A DNA stretch of 64,000 nucleotides. Origin: Glandiceps talaboti (Eukaryota > Hemichordata > Enteropneusta > Spengelidae). Each line of letters starts with the position of its first letter. Positions within the stretch are counted from its first letter, which is position 1. Location of the stretch: assembly GCF_964340395.1 (NCBI RefSeq), contig NC_135557.1:8027709-8091708 (forward strand). The letters run 5' to 3'. Positions 11,306-23,212 of the stretch are shown piece by piece. The notes below the pieces were generated by a model that had not been told where the DNA came from, made no database searches, and worked only from the letters and a program-made list of their open reading frames with translations. A program made the translations under genes and the position numbers.

Positions 11306-11560
11306 TTTGTAACTCTTAGAATTATCCATAAAACTTGGCAAAAAATTCATTGGAATAGGGGAGAGACTGGGCACGTCATTCTCAACTATGAAGGAGGAAA
11401 AGTAGTGACCCTAATGTTCACCCCTGGGGAACTCCTGAGAAAACAGAAGCCAGTCATAGTTAACTCCTTCGACAACAACCCTTTGCTTTCTTCGTATGAG
11501 GTACCGCTAAACGCAATTTTCAACTCGGAACGGATATCAAATGATTTGATTTTACGTTGA
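11306..11560 (+). other. Unassigned 84-codon protein-like open stretch
   Basis: Open from after an in-frame TAA (11303-11305) to TGA at 11558-11560. It reads through segments such as ETGHVILNYEGGKVVTLMF and PGELLRKQKPVIVNS, with a balanced amino acid composition unlike the surrounding AT-biased frames. It may be a relic of a gene or of a transposon. It lies 550 bases upstream of the ZU5 exon on the same strand, but no clear splice signals link them. The family is not recognised. The stretch to 12113 contains nothing else I can name. Confidence 0.3.
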
Positions 11561-12113
11561 ACTAACTTTATGCCAGATACTATCAAACGCCTAATAGACA
11601 AATCAAGTTATATCATATCGACTTGACCAGCTTTGTCTCGACACTATTCTTTGTCATTCTTTGTCAAAGAATTACGAAGTTGAGGAATGATATTTGACAA
11701 AACCGTGCTACAAGTAGACGTCTTAAATAAAAGAAAAACTGTTTAAAATATTCATTTTCATTACTTTATTAAAGACAGTTCATATAGCTTTTAATTTTAG
11801 GCAGACGTTTCTATAATTAATCAATTTTACGAATATCACAATACCATATGAATACCAGCTTCAAATGTACAATTTGTTACATACAAAATTATATTTATGA
11901 TAACAAAATACACGTTCCTTATATAGCTTGCTGATATAGTTTTAATTTAAGAAGTCGTAAGTAATGAAGATGAAGATATGTTCAGTGGGTGTACTTCTGT
12001 CCCGACACTTTCATGACTGATGTATCAATATTTTACAACTGCTGCTAGTTTGATTCAATCAGAAAGACGTACATACTTTGATAAATTAATGTACATTTCA
12101 TTTCCATTGTTAG

Positions 12114-13177
12114 ATACTATGGTGCAAAGTCACAGCGCTTCAGAAGAAGGAACGCAGGATTTGAGACTGCCAAAAAGTGGTATTTTTTCTGTTGTGGATG
12201 TTGACCACAGAGGAATGTTAGTTGACGTGCCAAACACAGGAGTATCTCTAGTAATTCTACCAAACTCCGTCAAAGTTGGTCAGACGAAAGAGGTGTTTGT
12301 TGGAGTCACATGGGAAGAAGATGACGTTAACATCTCATGGCAGGATGACATGGCTAGACATGTTAACGTGGAAGGTCGAAGAGTAAGCCCAATCATAGTA
12401 TGCGGTACTCATGGAATAACCTTTGAAAAGCCCATTCTGCTTTCTTTTCCACACTGCTTACACAGTGAAGAAGGATTAACAGTCCTCATCAGTGAGACAG
12501 ATGAGACTGAGCCTGTGTCATGGAAGTCAACTACTTGCAGTAAAGAAAATCTCCATTCAATTGTGATAGGAAAACGATGCATGGTATTCACCCGGCAGTT
12601 CTGTAGATTCACGTGTGCGTGTGACAGAGAGCATGGGGAGCATAGCGCATTGCAGTTAATTCTTCTTCCCTATTATATTCAACCAACGGATAATGAGGCC
12701 AGACTTTTAGTCTACGCAGGTGACGATACTCCTGATAACATACAGGTAATAACACATCCAACAAAGCAACTGACGTATTATGATTCACGTAATAAATACA
12801 ATGTTGTGATTACATCGTGGAAGGGAAAGTGCTTGTGTTAAAGCAATAGTTTCTTCCATCTAATTCTATCTAAATCATACTGCATTGTTCATGTTTTGAT
12901 TTTGATCTTACAGTTTGATAATAACTATACATCAATGGGTTTGATTCATGGCTAAGATATTAACAATATTTCCTTGTATTTCTAGTGCATTGAGGCCAAG
13001 GTACAGAAACTGGGATATTCACAGTGCGATGCTGAAAAAACAGTTCTATTGCACAGCAATGACAAGAGATTAAGTGTTAATGTGGCAAATGTTATAAAGG
13101 GTTGGAAGTGTGTCGGATTAGATAAACTGGTAAAGCCTTAATTTTTTATTGAACTATATTTATATATGCGTGCATGT

Positions 13178-13210
<33 letters not shown>

Positions 13211-14018
13211 ATAACAGAATTGAATTATATGGAGGTTTGTGTTTGCTTCAGGGGAACCGAACGCACTGTACGAGTCAATTGGATTTGGAGATTGGATGGT
13301 CTGTGATTAATATGTTACAGTTGTAACATTAAAATCACCCGCCAATCACTCGACCTTTTAGAAACTGAACAAACAATTAATGAAAAATAAAACAGGCCAT
13401 ACTGTAGTATCTTTTTTTTTCAAAACCAAGTTAGTACAACCACTGACAAGTTACAACGCAATTCCACGTCAATTTCTGGCATTGCTGACATGCCTCAACT
13501 TTAACACGGAAATGCAGAACGTGTGGCAAACCTGTGTACACAGCAAAGTGTTATTTGTGTGCATTGTGCAGTGTACGGATATGTAGTCGGAGCTCTGTTG
13601 GTAGGCTTTTGGCTTTAATTTTAAATCAGTTGCAACAATGTACCATCTTCCCTAAGACATGTACAGACCGACACAACAGAACGTTACAGTGTCTGCACAG
13701 TACCAATTGAAGAAATGTTATTGATTTGTGAAGGAATGATGTGCGTGCAATTATATCAATAAGTAAAACATTTGACACAACACCCCCTATTTCTTTCTAT
13801 AGGTTATCGAAACGTCAGAGTTTTGGTTAGGAAAACGCACAGCCAATGTTTCTTTCTTGTATAGAATGTTACCTGACATATGCGTACGAAGTTTCAGTTG
13901 TAATATCAACGTAAAGGCGCATGGAAAACGAAAATCCAACACGTTTCTCAGGATAAAAAGAAATAATCCAGTTGGTTCATCAGCAATCCAAATATGTGTC
14001 GCCAAAAAAATTATGGAG
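12114..14018 (+). CDS. ZU5-UPA domain protein (UNC5/PIDD/UNC5CL-like), three exons
   Basis: Exons: 12114-12745 (acceptor TTGTTAG, donor CAG|GTAATA), 12986-13129 (CTG|GTAAAG) and 13803-14018 (GAG|GTAAGA). All internal junctions are phase 0 and the frame stays open for about 331 codons. Exon 1 carries a ZU5 domain: GVSLVILPNSVKVG, then VSPIIVCGTHGITFEKP and LLSFPHC, then the WKST...FCRFTCA tail that precedes UPA. The UPA domain starts at RLLVYAGDDTPDN and runs across exons 2 and 3 (GWKCVG; RSFSCNINVKAHG). In UNC5, PIDD and ankyrins these domains form a structural supramodule that holds or releases a death-fold domain, usually in the cytosol or under the membrane. The entry phase is 1, so upstream exons probably exist; a Met at 12119 could instead be the start. 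A DED exon lies downstream at 20212. Known: the domain pairing. Inferred: a signalling role. Confidence 0.8.
13180..13210. repeat. TG microsatellite
   Basis: Pure TG dinucleotides within the second intron of the ZU5-UPA gene. Confidence 0.9.
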
Positions 14019-14284
14019 GTAAGAGCAGTGTTTAAAGATTGGTGTCAAACTTAGATTAATTTGTACTCGAGTTAGATTTGTTAACACTTAACACATTACC
14101 ACAATTAGGCAAACTAGAAAAATGCCCATTCCAGGGCTCTATAACTCCGGATAATACCGATGTAAAAGCAACAGATTGTATATCCTTTATTTGAATTTGC
14201 CAAAATAGTACTTTAACCTAAAAAAAAAACATTACAGAGGTATAACTAAAAGGTTAACAATAAATCTAATCCTCGCTCTATTCT

Positions 14285-14590
14285 TGTGTTATAATTTTGG
14301 TTCCGCTTTCCAGACCCCACTTAACTTTTCGTTGCCGACCATAAGCTTTTTTTACGCATTAGAGAAAACAATGATAAAACGCAAACATTTTTTGAAGTCT
14401 CATGAGAAATAGTGGATGCGGAAACTGACATCAACTTAAAAAGACACTCTAAAACTGTTCTCCCAATCTGTAATGGCTGTACATCTGATTTGAAGAAATT
14501 AACAACACAGACACCATTTGGAAAAAAAATGGAAAACCTAAACTGAACACTCATACAACAGAATAAAAATATGATATAACAAAATAAACC
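14285..14590 (+). repeat. ~310-bp interspersed repeat, copy 1
   Basis: Shares AAACTGACATCAACTTAAA, TAATGGCTGTACATCTGAT and ACCATTTGGAAAA in the same order with 21190-21480, and in reverse complement with 47570-47930. It starts with GGTTCCG/CCGATT-type sequence near a poly-A or poly-T tract. No protein coding. Probably a MITE or SINE-like element of unknown class. It abuts a Helentron-like fragment at 14591. Confidence 0.7.
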
Positions 14591-14760
14591 ACATTTAAAC
14601 TGAATGCCTTCTGTAAGCGTAGTCTTGCAATTTCATTATTTATGCAAGAAATTTAACTCTACATCTGTGAATTTTCAAGTACCAGTGAAAGTTAGTTGTC
14701 AAAAATGTTCTTCAAATTCCCGCTGTCTATTCTCAACACAGGAAAGCTTGTGTTACGAGG
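14591..14760 (+). mobile_element. Helentron/pearl-like family, end fragment
   Basis: Carries the family's left end (TTTAAACTGAATGCCTTCTGTAAG) and the following ~150 bases, alignable to 5576-5950 and 37981-38120. Confidence 0.7.
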
Positions 14761-15460
14761 CTGAATTAGGCAGCTGCACGATAGTGACCTATATTCAGTT
14801 GTAAACTCAAACCCGCTCGGTCAGCCGTCTCAGAGGTACCAGTATCATAAGACAGTATTCTGTAAATATTACCTTTCGGTTGAATGACATACGATTTGCA
14901 GCAAAGGGAACGATTCAATTGAGCTCCACAATCGATTACAGACGAATATCAAAGTTCTTTCAAGTGTTTGTATTTCAGCCAGACTTGTCCTCGCATCGCA
15001 TCCAAAAACCCGTCGGTCAGCCTCAAGCTCTCCTCGGCCATCTGACAAGTATTTCTTGAGACGAATTCCATTGCTCTTAAATCGCATACGTCATCAACAT
15101 TTTATTTAAAACATTCCGTAATACAAATATGGTTAACAAACAAGTTGTTTACAACAAAAGTTACTCTCTTATCCTTATTAAGTAAATGTTTATCAATTTA
15201 ATTAATTCAGCTCAGCAATAGACAGTTTATTGAACCTTTCCAGAATTCTCTTAGCTAAAAAGCTGTTGATTCAATTGGGACACAATTTATCACTCTGTGA
15301 TGACATGTGACCTCTACTCATTAGGATAGAATAACATTACTTGACCCGGCTCTGTCTCATTAATCAATGTGACCTTATCACTTGTGTTTTCTTGTCAATT
15401 GTAGAATATTGAATAATTACTTGACACAATTGTTTACGATGTGTGACTCGTAACACTTGC

Positions 15461-15625
15461 CATCCTCGACTTCACTCGGCTTTCGTTGTCCCCTACATAC
15501 CTGGGATATGTACACCCTTTCCCACAGCAAATAATAAACGAAATTCAGTCCCGCATTACATTGCTAATATGCATAAGAAAGTTTGCATACTTCATGGTAA
15601 GCACCGTAACTGATTAACAACTTGA
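15461..15625 (+). mobile_element. Helentron/pearl-like family, internal fragment
   Basis: Contains CATCCTCGACTTCACTCGGC, CCCTACATACC-GGGATATGTACAC and AATAATAAACGAAATTCA, the segment that directly follows the left end in the copies at 5574 and 37981. Here it lies 700 bases from that end (14591-14760), so something was inserted or rearranged between them. Confidence 0.65.
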
Positions 15626-17177
15626 ATACAGTGAAGTGATACGGTATTATTGCCCTACCTGGGTAAAGTGCTTACATTCTTGTTTCGGCCGAGATTAACA
15701 GATGCACCATCTGTTCCAAATCCTATAAGTTTCTGCTTCCAACTTTCATCAACTTTGTCACACATAGTTTATGTCGCACTAACACCACCATTGGCATGTG
15801 CGTGTGGAACTTCCTTGTCTCACTAAATTCACCTCGAGTTTACAAATCGGTTTGTCGTCTCACATGTAGACTATTTCACACTCCCGCATAGCTCTATCAG
15901 TATCGCCGTCAATCAAAATAGAAATATTAATTATTTATCTTCGTTTCTGATATCGTTAGCTAAGCCATTCCTAATTCGTCCAGCAGTTGTTCCGATCACC
16001 TCTGAGCATTTGGGAGTCTTATCATGGGTTGGGTTTAATACCGACGCATGACAGTTTTTTCTGAGCAATAACTCGGAAATGGCAGTTCTTGTTTCAAATT
16101 GATCTTTTCAAGCCATCACATTTGAAACATCGTCTGTTGTCTTGTTGCGATTAGCGGGTTATTCACCATTTCCATCACTCATACTGGGTCACTGGGTTAC
16201 TAGCTGGCGAAAAGAAATGTCTTTTATGTCGTTTACTCATTCTGGAACCAGTGGTGGTTCTCTGCTGTGTAGGTACGCGGTCAAACTCTCATGATTTGTG
16301 GAGAGACGTAAAGGTAAAGATTTACCTACACCACCTATTCTAAAATGGAGCGTAACCGGAACCACACATTTTTTTATTAGGCCGTATTATGGCTCTGAAT
16401 CATGGGGAAGTGCAAACGTAACCATATTTAAGGGAAACCTACTTAAATTTGATTAAAAGGGGATTGTTCAACATTTCAGGTAGTGTGATGCAGGTAGTAC
16501 CCTATTGTTCAACTATCTCCATATTCTTGATATTTATGAACAGCTTGTGATCAGACGAAAATCAGATGATATATAATGCGATGAATCACTAATTCTTCAG
16601 AATAAAATCGTTCCATCTATCCATTCATCTAATTATCAATTCACTCATTCACCCAGTCATTCATTCAGTCATTCATTCATTCATTAACAATGTATGTTTT
16701 CTTTCATTTGTTGATATACCACTTATTCACTCTTTCATTTTTCCCATACGTTCATACACTCATTTGCACACACACACACACACACACTCATGTAAAGCCA
16801 AAACATATAACAATAGCTTGTACATGTAATAACTCACACAAATAGTAAAAGAATAGCGTTTTCACAAAAAGCCGCACTTGTTATCAACTGCCAATGCATT
16901 AAATGATTTGAACATACATTATACACTGATGGTGACAAAACCGCGTCTTGTAAAGTTTGTAGTTTTTGATTATTATAATGTGTCATTTAGATAATCAGTA
17001 GTTCGATGATTAGACATCTTAAGGTTGTAATCTTCCAATATTATAATTTGGTATATTGATGATAACAAAGTGTATATTTCCGATATTGCGTGATGGTGTG
17101 TGTATCAATTTTAATTTTAAAAGATTTAGTAGTACCATACACATCGTGAAATGTGTGTTTGTCTGTCTACGGATGTA

Positions 17178-17179
<2 letters not shown>

Positions 17180-17216
<37 letters not shown>
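17180..17216. repeat. GT microsatellite
   Basis: A pure GT run within the large putative intron; frames across it are artefacts. Confidence 0.9.
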
Positions 17217-18177
17217 ACGACTTCGAGTCAAAAACAATTTGACCAATTGCCCAAGTTGTTGATGACCTTCTTTTATGTGTAGATTATAAATGTCACAAAT
17301 GATAATGACGATATTACCAACGTACATTTTGGTCCACTCGTACACTGAAAAAAGGAAAAAAAACAGTAGGCAGATAAGTCCGAAAAGTTGGGAGTTGATC
17401 TGTGGGGTGTGTAGATGAAGTATTATTCACGACATGATGAACTTATGAGTCAGTGGACTCTGATCAAATAGAATACGGCGGACTGGGACGTAACATGCGT
17501 AATGCATGTCTAGTCTAACGTGTGTGGAGTGTACCGATTGTGTAGCGCCCCCAACGGTCATATAAGTTATTTGTCTTGTCGCGCGATCGCGAGCTCGAAT
17601 GATTCGAATCTTTGCAACCGTCCATAAAAGTACCGGATTTTGAAAATTCCATATGCACGAGCTCGACATTTGCTCAATTTGCTCAATTTGCTCAATTGCT
17701 AAAAAAGGAAGGATAGGACACTTTGGTGTTCTTTTTCGTCGTAAGATTGAAACCACATCGCCCTCGTTCACGGACGCTTTCTGTTTCGGGCAAACTTACG
17801 CGTTTTTGTTTACTCAGTCAAATGATGTTGTTACGTTTTTTCTTTCATTCAAAGGTATATTTTGAAGAGACACAGATATGACGAGTAATGTTTAATGATT
17901 ATTTTACGTAATTTTATGAAAATAATATAGACCGGAATCGACTGTGTGTTCGAGCCTACCGTAACTCTACGGCATCAAATATTGATTAAACCAAGATATT
18001 ATCAATTGTGTTTTTGTTTATATCCCTCGCAAAAGACGCACCGTTTCGGAGCTTCAGTTCATATAATATGCTGTTTCGGCAATCTATTTTACTGTCCCGC
18101 AAACGCCACAATGTACTGAAACATGCGAAATATATACCTCACCACAAGAGGGCAGCAGGTGGTATCGAGCTTCGAGC

Positions 18178-18179
<2 letters not shown>

Positions 18180-18230
<51 letters not shown>

Positions 18231-18724
18231 AAATACACAAGTTATGGTACGGAGCCGTTACTCAGAGTTTCACGCTTGAATGCGATCTTCGGACGACTAA
18301 ATTTTAACGGAAATTCACCTTTTTGTTGCATTAGAGTAGGCGGCTGCATGGGCAATGATAGCCCAGTTGATGGTGCAACCTGTGTCTTACAGAGAAGATG
18401 TTTATCATAAGTGCAAATAAATCAGGACTCCATAATAAACGATCAGAACTGATTTCAAAGTGCCGCTATGAAAACAAATACATACTTTCATTCCACCATG
18501 TCAAACCTCAACGCGCATCACATCTGGGTACTAGTTCTTCTGCGAATTCGTATTCAATCACTTTAATTTCCGTTACAATTTAGTCGTCCGAAGATCGCAT
18601 TCAAGCGTGAAACTCTGAGTAACGGCTCCGTACCATAACTTGTGTATTTTGTGTAAATACAGCTCTACTTCTCAGTATTGAGCGCTTTTCCTTCAGTTTA
18701 TGACTTACCTCGTACACTGAATTA

Positions 18725-18770
<46 letters not shown>
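18180..18770. repeat. Inverted repeat with flanking TA arrays
   Basis: About 90 bp at 18228-18317 is repeated in inverse orientation at 18563-18652 (AAATACACAAGTTATGGTAC paired with its complement). A ~245-bp loop separates the arms. TA arrays lie at 18180-18228 and 18725-18770. It is a foldback or MITE-like structure inside the putative ZU5-DED intron. Confidence 0.85.
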
Positions 18771-18773
<3 letters not shown>

Positions 18774-19189
18774 TTAGTGAAGACCCCTTATTTCTGCATT
18801 GGACAAGGCATGAGCAAAGAACAACTTGTTGATTATACCTCCCTTTAGTCATTAAAACAATTTTTTTTCTTTTTTCTTGCACCTTTGTATATAAATAATG
18901 GAAACAGTCTGCTGATGCCCATGATGGAAGAAAAAGAAGTGATCAGCTACCTATCCGCCCTTCAACCAAATCACTTATCGACCCATTTTATCCTTTCCTC
19001 CTGGAAATATCGACGTGTATATCGGAAGGTAAACATATCTCACTGTATTATAACGGTTCTTATTGCGCAACCAACACATTCTAATTACCTGCGAGTAACG
19101 TTTCGCCTGACCACAGACAAGTAAAGTCTTCTTACTTGGCTGTGGCCTTACCTGGTCGACAGGCATTGTCAAACTGTATGTTTGTTATG

Positions 19190-19665
19190 TAATACCGCTT
19201 GGTGGCGAAGTGGCGATGACGTGATTGTAAATATGATGAAGTTGATACGCCTCCTCGTCTCTGTTCATAGTAGATGTTCCTTGTCTTCTGATATGGATGG
19301 ATTCTTGGATTTTTCTAGGCAGTCTTTCTGATTCCCTGTCGATAATATATACTACCAGAGGTCCAATCATTAATGTGATTATTTTGGGCAACGTGGTATA
19401 TGATAGCTGACTTGTTGTAAATCTTGGAAGCTCGTCTCTATGTGGCACAGGTGAAAGTCCTGACACTGATCTCATCCATCTCTTTCTTGTGTGTTTTTTT
19501 ATGCGAACTCAAAGACTTCTTTGTGTTTCCCCTATATGTACCTTGTCACACGACTGGCACGGAATCTTGTATATACAATCACAGACTTTATCACGTTTTA
19601 TCACGTTCAGGTTTGTCTTGAGGATGGACTAGTCTGTTCGAATTCCGCAAGGTGGTATGTGGTAT
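19190..19665 (-). pseudogene. Penelope-like retroelement fragment (GIY-YIG end)
   Basis: On the minus strand, RVFKEYTTYHLAEFEQ is followed by CIYKIPCQSCDKVHIGETQR and later by PRKIQESIHIRRQGTSTMNRDEEAYQL. These match in order the linker, the GIY-YIG-type endonuclease core (with H in place of a usual Y before IGET) and the C-terminal SIHI...NRDEG-like part of Penelope-like elements. A stop and frameshifts break it. The reverse transcriptase half is absent. It is a dead remnant in the putative ZU5-DED intron. Confidence 0.6.
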
Positions 19666-19958
19666 ACTCTTTAAATACCCTGGCTAACATCTGGATGGCA
19701 TTAACACTCGTTCACTATCACGGGGGCTCAAAAATTGCTCTCTCGAGAATAAGTCCTTAGCCTGATCGCAATTTTCATCAACTTTCCCCATTTTTACCCA
19801 TCAACATAGTGCTCTAACCGAACTTGCTAGCTTTATGCGGAAAATGTTGTAATTTAATCCTAAAACAGTCCTCATTAATAATCGGATCACTTTCATTTGA
19901 AATTTATTTTCCAACTTTCCAAGGTAATCGATTTGGATATTTTCGACAAACACAAGTT

Positions 19959-19960
<2 letters not shown>

Positions 19961-20049
<89 letters not shown>
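19961..20049. repeat. CA microsatellite
   Basis: An uninterrupted CA array of about 45 units, 160 bases upstream of the DED exon acceptor. Confidence 0.95.
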
Positions 20050-20051
<2 letters not shown>

Positions 20052-20211
20052 GTTGGTTATTAAATTGGTTAAATGATAAACATATTTCTTGTTGGTTGCC
20101 ACACAATCCAGTGTCTCAACACTTCTAAGGTGTGGAAAATTGTTCTTCAGTGCTTTATTTCTTAAAATATATTCAATGTTACCTTATATTCCTTTGTAAT
20201 TTTTTTTATAG

Positions 20212-20384
20212 ACGAACTCCGGCGTATTAAGTTTCTCCTGACAGACGTTATTTCAAAGGCAGGTCTTGAGAAGTGTAAGGAACCTAACGACGTGTTTGGG
20301 AAATTGAAGGAAATGGGGGAAATCACACAAAGTGATATGAATACTTTAATTTTTGTATTTGATAAGATAAGTAGACAAGATCTG
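20212..20384 (+). CDS. Death effector domain (DED) exon
   Basis: The acceptor is TTTTTTTATAG and the donor is CTG|GTAAGC. Read in phase 1, it encodes 57 residues starting ELRRIKFLLTDVISKAGLEK and ending FDKISRQDL. This is the DED pattern from helix 2 onward: E/D-L-x2-[LI]-KFLL, the short loop with LEK, and the terminal R-x-DL motif. DEDs mediate homotypic assembly of caspase-8/FADD-type complexes. Helix 1 is missing and should lie in a preceding exon ending in phase 1. The last ZU5-UPA exon (14018) ends in phase 0, so at least one exon between 14019 and 20211 is unseen, or the DED belongs to another gene. No continuation exon was identified downstream. Confidence 0.65.
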
Positions 20385-20788
20385 GTAAGCAAGGTTTTTG
20401 ATTTTTTAAACCAGAACACTTAGAACGATATCAAATCGTCGTCCTTTTCTGTGTAAACCACATCTGTATAAATTATTTTTACTCATACGGATTCGATACG
20501 CCCATGCGTGCGTGCGTCCGTTCGTCGTACTCGTTACACTGACATGCAATATCAATATGCACTTTCTCATTCAAGTTGGCACAACGGTAACATATATACA
20601 ATGTGTGACTGTGTTTTAATCACATAAAGACGTGCACATCTTCATATATGTGTGACGTCAAACAGGGCAGATCAAAAACCCATATCACCCCTGTTATACC
20701 AAACTTTTTTACTCTCAACTTTTCGAGTGTTCCTGCAGTGCTACTATGCTACGATCAAGTTATCGTAATAATTATGTACTTTATAAAC

Positions 20789-21034
20789 TACTATACGAAA
20801 AGTCATATTTTACCATGTCTTTCCACCAGGGTAAATCTTTAGCAGAGGATGTGTAAATGACAAAATGTGGTGAGTGTGAAACGAACCTTTGATTTAATTT
20901 ATCCCCGATGATCTCCCCCCGGGGGTTGTAGACAGTCAAAGAGTCACTTCGTCTCGCACTATCCTTTGACAGAGATGGTAGTTAGGGGGTCACGGGTAGC
21001 GTAAAGATGGGTAAATTGGACTTTTCGTACAGTG
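20789..21034 (+). mobile_element. CACTA-type MITE, copy 2
   Basis: 246 bp with ends TACTATACGAAAAGTC and CTTTTCGTACAGTG, flanked on both sides by AAC, an exact 3-bp target duplication. The body matches copies 1 and 3. Confidence 0.85.
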
Positions 21035-21189
21035 AACTTAAATGCATACATTACGTTACATATATCCTTGCGTAGCGTGAGTCTGATAAGTAGAGGTACT
21101 TTTATTTGCATTTAATATATTTTATTCTATCAAAATATTATGTAGATTATGACGTGACAGTTTGTATGTAGCAGCCGGTAAGGCCAAAG

Positions 21190-21480
21190 TTATTTGGTTT
21201 CGGTTACCCGACCCCACCTAGTATTTCACGCCGACTCTAAACTTTCTTTTTACGTATTCGAGAAAACAAATCGCAACGATCGTGAAGTCTCACAAGAAAT
21301 AATGGATACAGAAACTGACATCAACTTAAATTGACAATAAAAAACTATTCTTCCAATCTATAATGGCTGTACATCTGATAGGAAGAAATAAACAACACGT
21401 AAACCATTTGGAAAACAAAGGAAAACCTGAACTAAGCGCTCACACATGGAAAACAAATATAATAAAATAAAAAATCTATC
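21190..21480 (+). repeat. ~310-bp interspersed repeat, copy 2
   Basis: Same order of shared blocks as 14285-14590, with many substitutions. It directly precedes the hairpin end of the tandem-repeat element at 21490. Confidence 0.7.
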
Positions 21481-21489
21481 CCACTTTTA

Positions 21490-22420
21490 TGCCTCCAAAG
21501 GGCGAAGCCCGAGGGGGGGGGCTACTTCGTTGGGTCCCGTCCCTCCGTCCGTCCTTCCATATCCACCTCTATCTCCAATATGCATGCGCCAATTTCAACC
21601 AAACCTGGTACACATGTCAGATGTTATAGAGGACATATGCACATCACTTGGTTTTACAACCCTCATGACAACAGCAACAGCGAAATGGTAGCCATATATG
21701 TCGTAAATAATTTAAGTTTAAAGATAGAGACCTCATCCAAGTGTCTTTACCCATGTTATCAATCATGAGCGCTTTAATGGCAAATTTACTTTTGACCTTG
21801 ACCTCCATTTTCAACGTCAAATAGCCATATTATTGTCAAAGTGTGTATGTATATCTCTGATATGCATGGACTGATTTCAAGCAAACTGTGTACAAATGTC
21901 AGACGCTATTGTCTGCATATAAACATAACTTTATTTCACAACCCCAATGATAACAGCTAAATGGCGACCATATGTTTCATAAAAATCACTCTTTGCCCAC
22001 TAATTCTTGAACTTTAACAGATAGATATCCCATTCAAATATCTTCACCCATGTTATCGATAAGAGAATAAGCCTTTTAATGGCACATTGACTTTTGGCCT
22101 TGACCTCCACCTTCAAGGTAAAATAGCCATATTATTGTAAAAGTGTGTATGTATAGCTCTGATATAAATGGACTGATTTATTGTACAAATGTCAGATGCT
22201 ATAGTCTGCATATACAAATCACTTCGTTTCACAACCCCCATGATAACAGCAAAATGGCGCCCATATTTGTCATAAATATTCACATTTTGGCCGATAACTC
22301 TTGACGCTTAACAGATAGAGATCCCATCCAAGTGCCTTTGCATGGTTATCAATGATGAGCTTTCTAATGACACACTGATTTTTTACCTTGACCTTCATCT
22401 TCATGGTCAAATAGCTATAC
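21490..22420 (+). mobile_element. Hairpin-ended element with ~290-bp tandem core repeats
   Basis: Begins with the GC-rich hairpin GGGCGAAGCCC, then a G run, then CCGTCC-rich sequence, followed by about three tandem units. The landmarks TATGCATG-ACTGATTTCA, GTACAAATGTCAGATGCTAT, ACAACCCC-ATGACAACAGC and GACCTTGACCTCCA recur at roughly 280-300 bp spacing. The plan resembles the 146-bp family (end hairpin plus core repeats), but the sequence is unrelated. No coding capacity. 22420-23200 holds GTCTGTCTGTC-type sequence and nothing I can name. Confidence 0.6.
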
Positions 22421-23212
22421 CCTTTCTATTTTGAAATCATTAAGATAATATAAATATTAAAGCTAATGTGTCTGGAATTGTCAATAAGAAGTGAACAACC
22501 CATTCAGGTGTTGTCAGTGTATATTTTTGATTGCTTTAAAGGCAATACCATAGGTTTTGTCCTTATTGAACTGAGAGCCTGCGACATAATGTACAAACTA
22601 AAGAACTTGTTATAGTCACTACAAGAAAAACTTTTTTAAAATCGGAACCACACAATATGTTTAGCTCCGTTGTCAGCGAAAGCGAAAGCTGATAGCGTAA
22701 GCTTTAGGTATAAATTGGTATAGGTATAGAAGTATAGGTAATCATGGTCTGTCTGTCAACTTGTTTTATTTTACATCATCGTCTCCGAAAGTGACCGCCA
22801 GAATACTTCGATATTTGGTGTGCATGTTCCTTAGGGAAGGCTATTCAGATTTGTTCTTGCCAAGTTGATCAGTGCCATTTTAAATTTTTACGATTTTTTT
22901 TTTCAAAAATGATATTTTCATCATCTCAAATATTGCTCATCAGATTGCTTTGATATCTAATGTGTCGATGAGCAGAGGCTATCTTACTCAGATTTGTTAA
23001 TTTCAAGTCATCACATCTTCTTTTCTCTTTTTAATGATTTTTTTTGTAATTAAAAAAAATGTTAATGAGCATTGTGACCGACGCCATATTGGAAATCAGT
23101 CAACGAGACTTTAAGTAAACTGCCACTTTTCAAAAGACACAATTTATGTCAAACAGCCAATGAAATATGTGCTATAGCCTTAATTCTACGCATTGTGCAC
23201 CCACAAGTGTTC

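Larger units (their letters stand above)
14019..20211. other. Large putative intron full of repeats
   Basis: This 6.2-kb interval between the UPA exon and the DED exon holds a ~310-bp interspersed repeat, fragments of the Helentron-like family, an inverted repeat with TA arrays, a Penelope-like fragment and CA microsatellites (all listed separately). Segments 15625-16750 and 16800-18000 show no gene. An exon with DED helix 1 is expected here but was not found. Confidence 0.4.
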
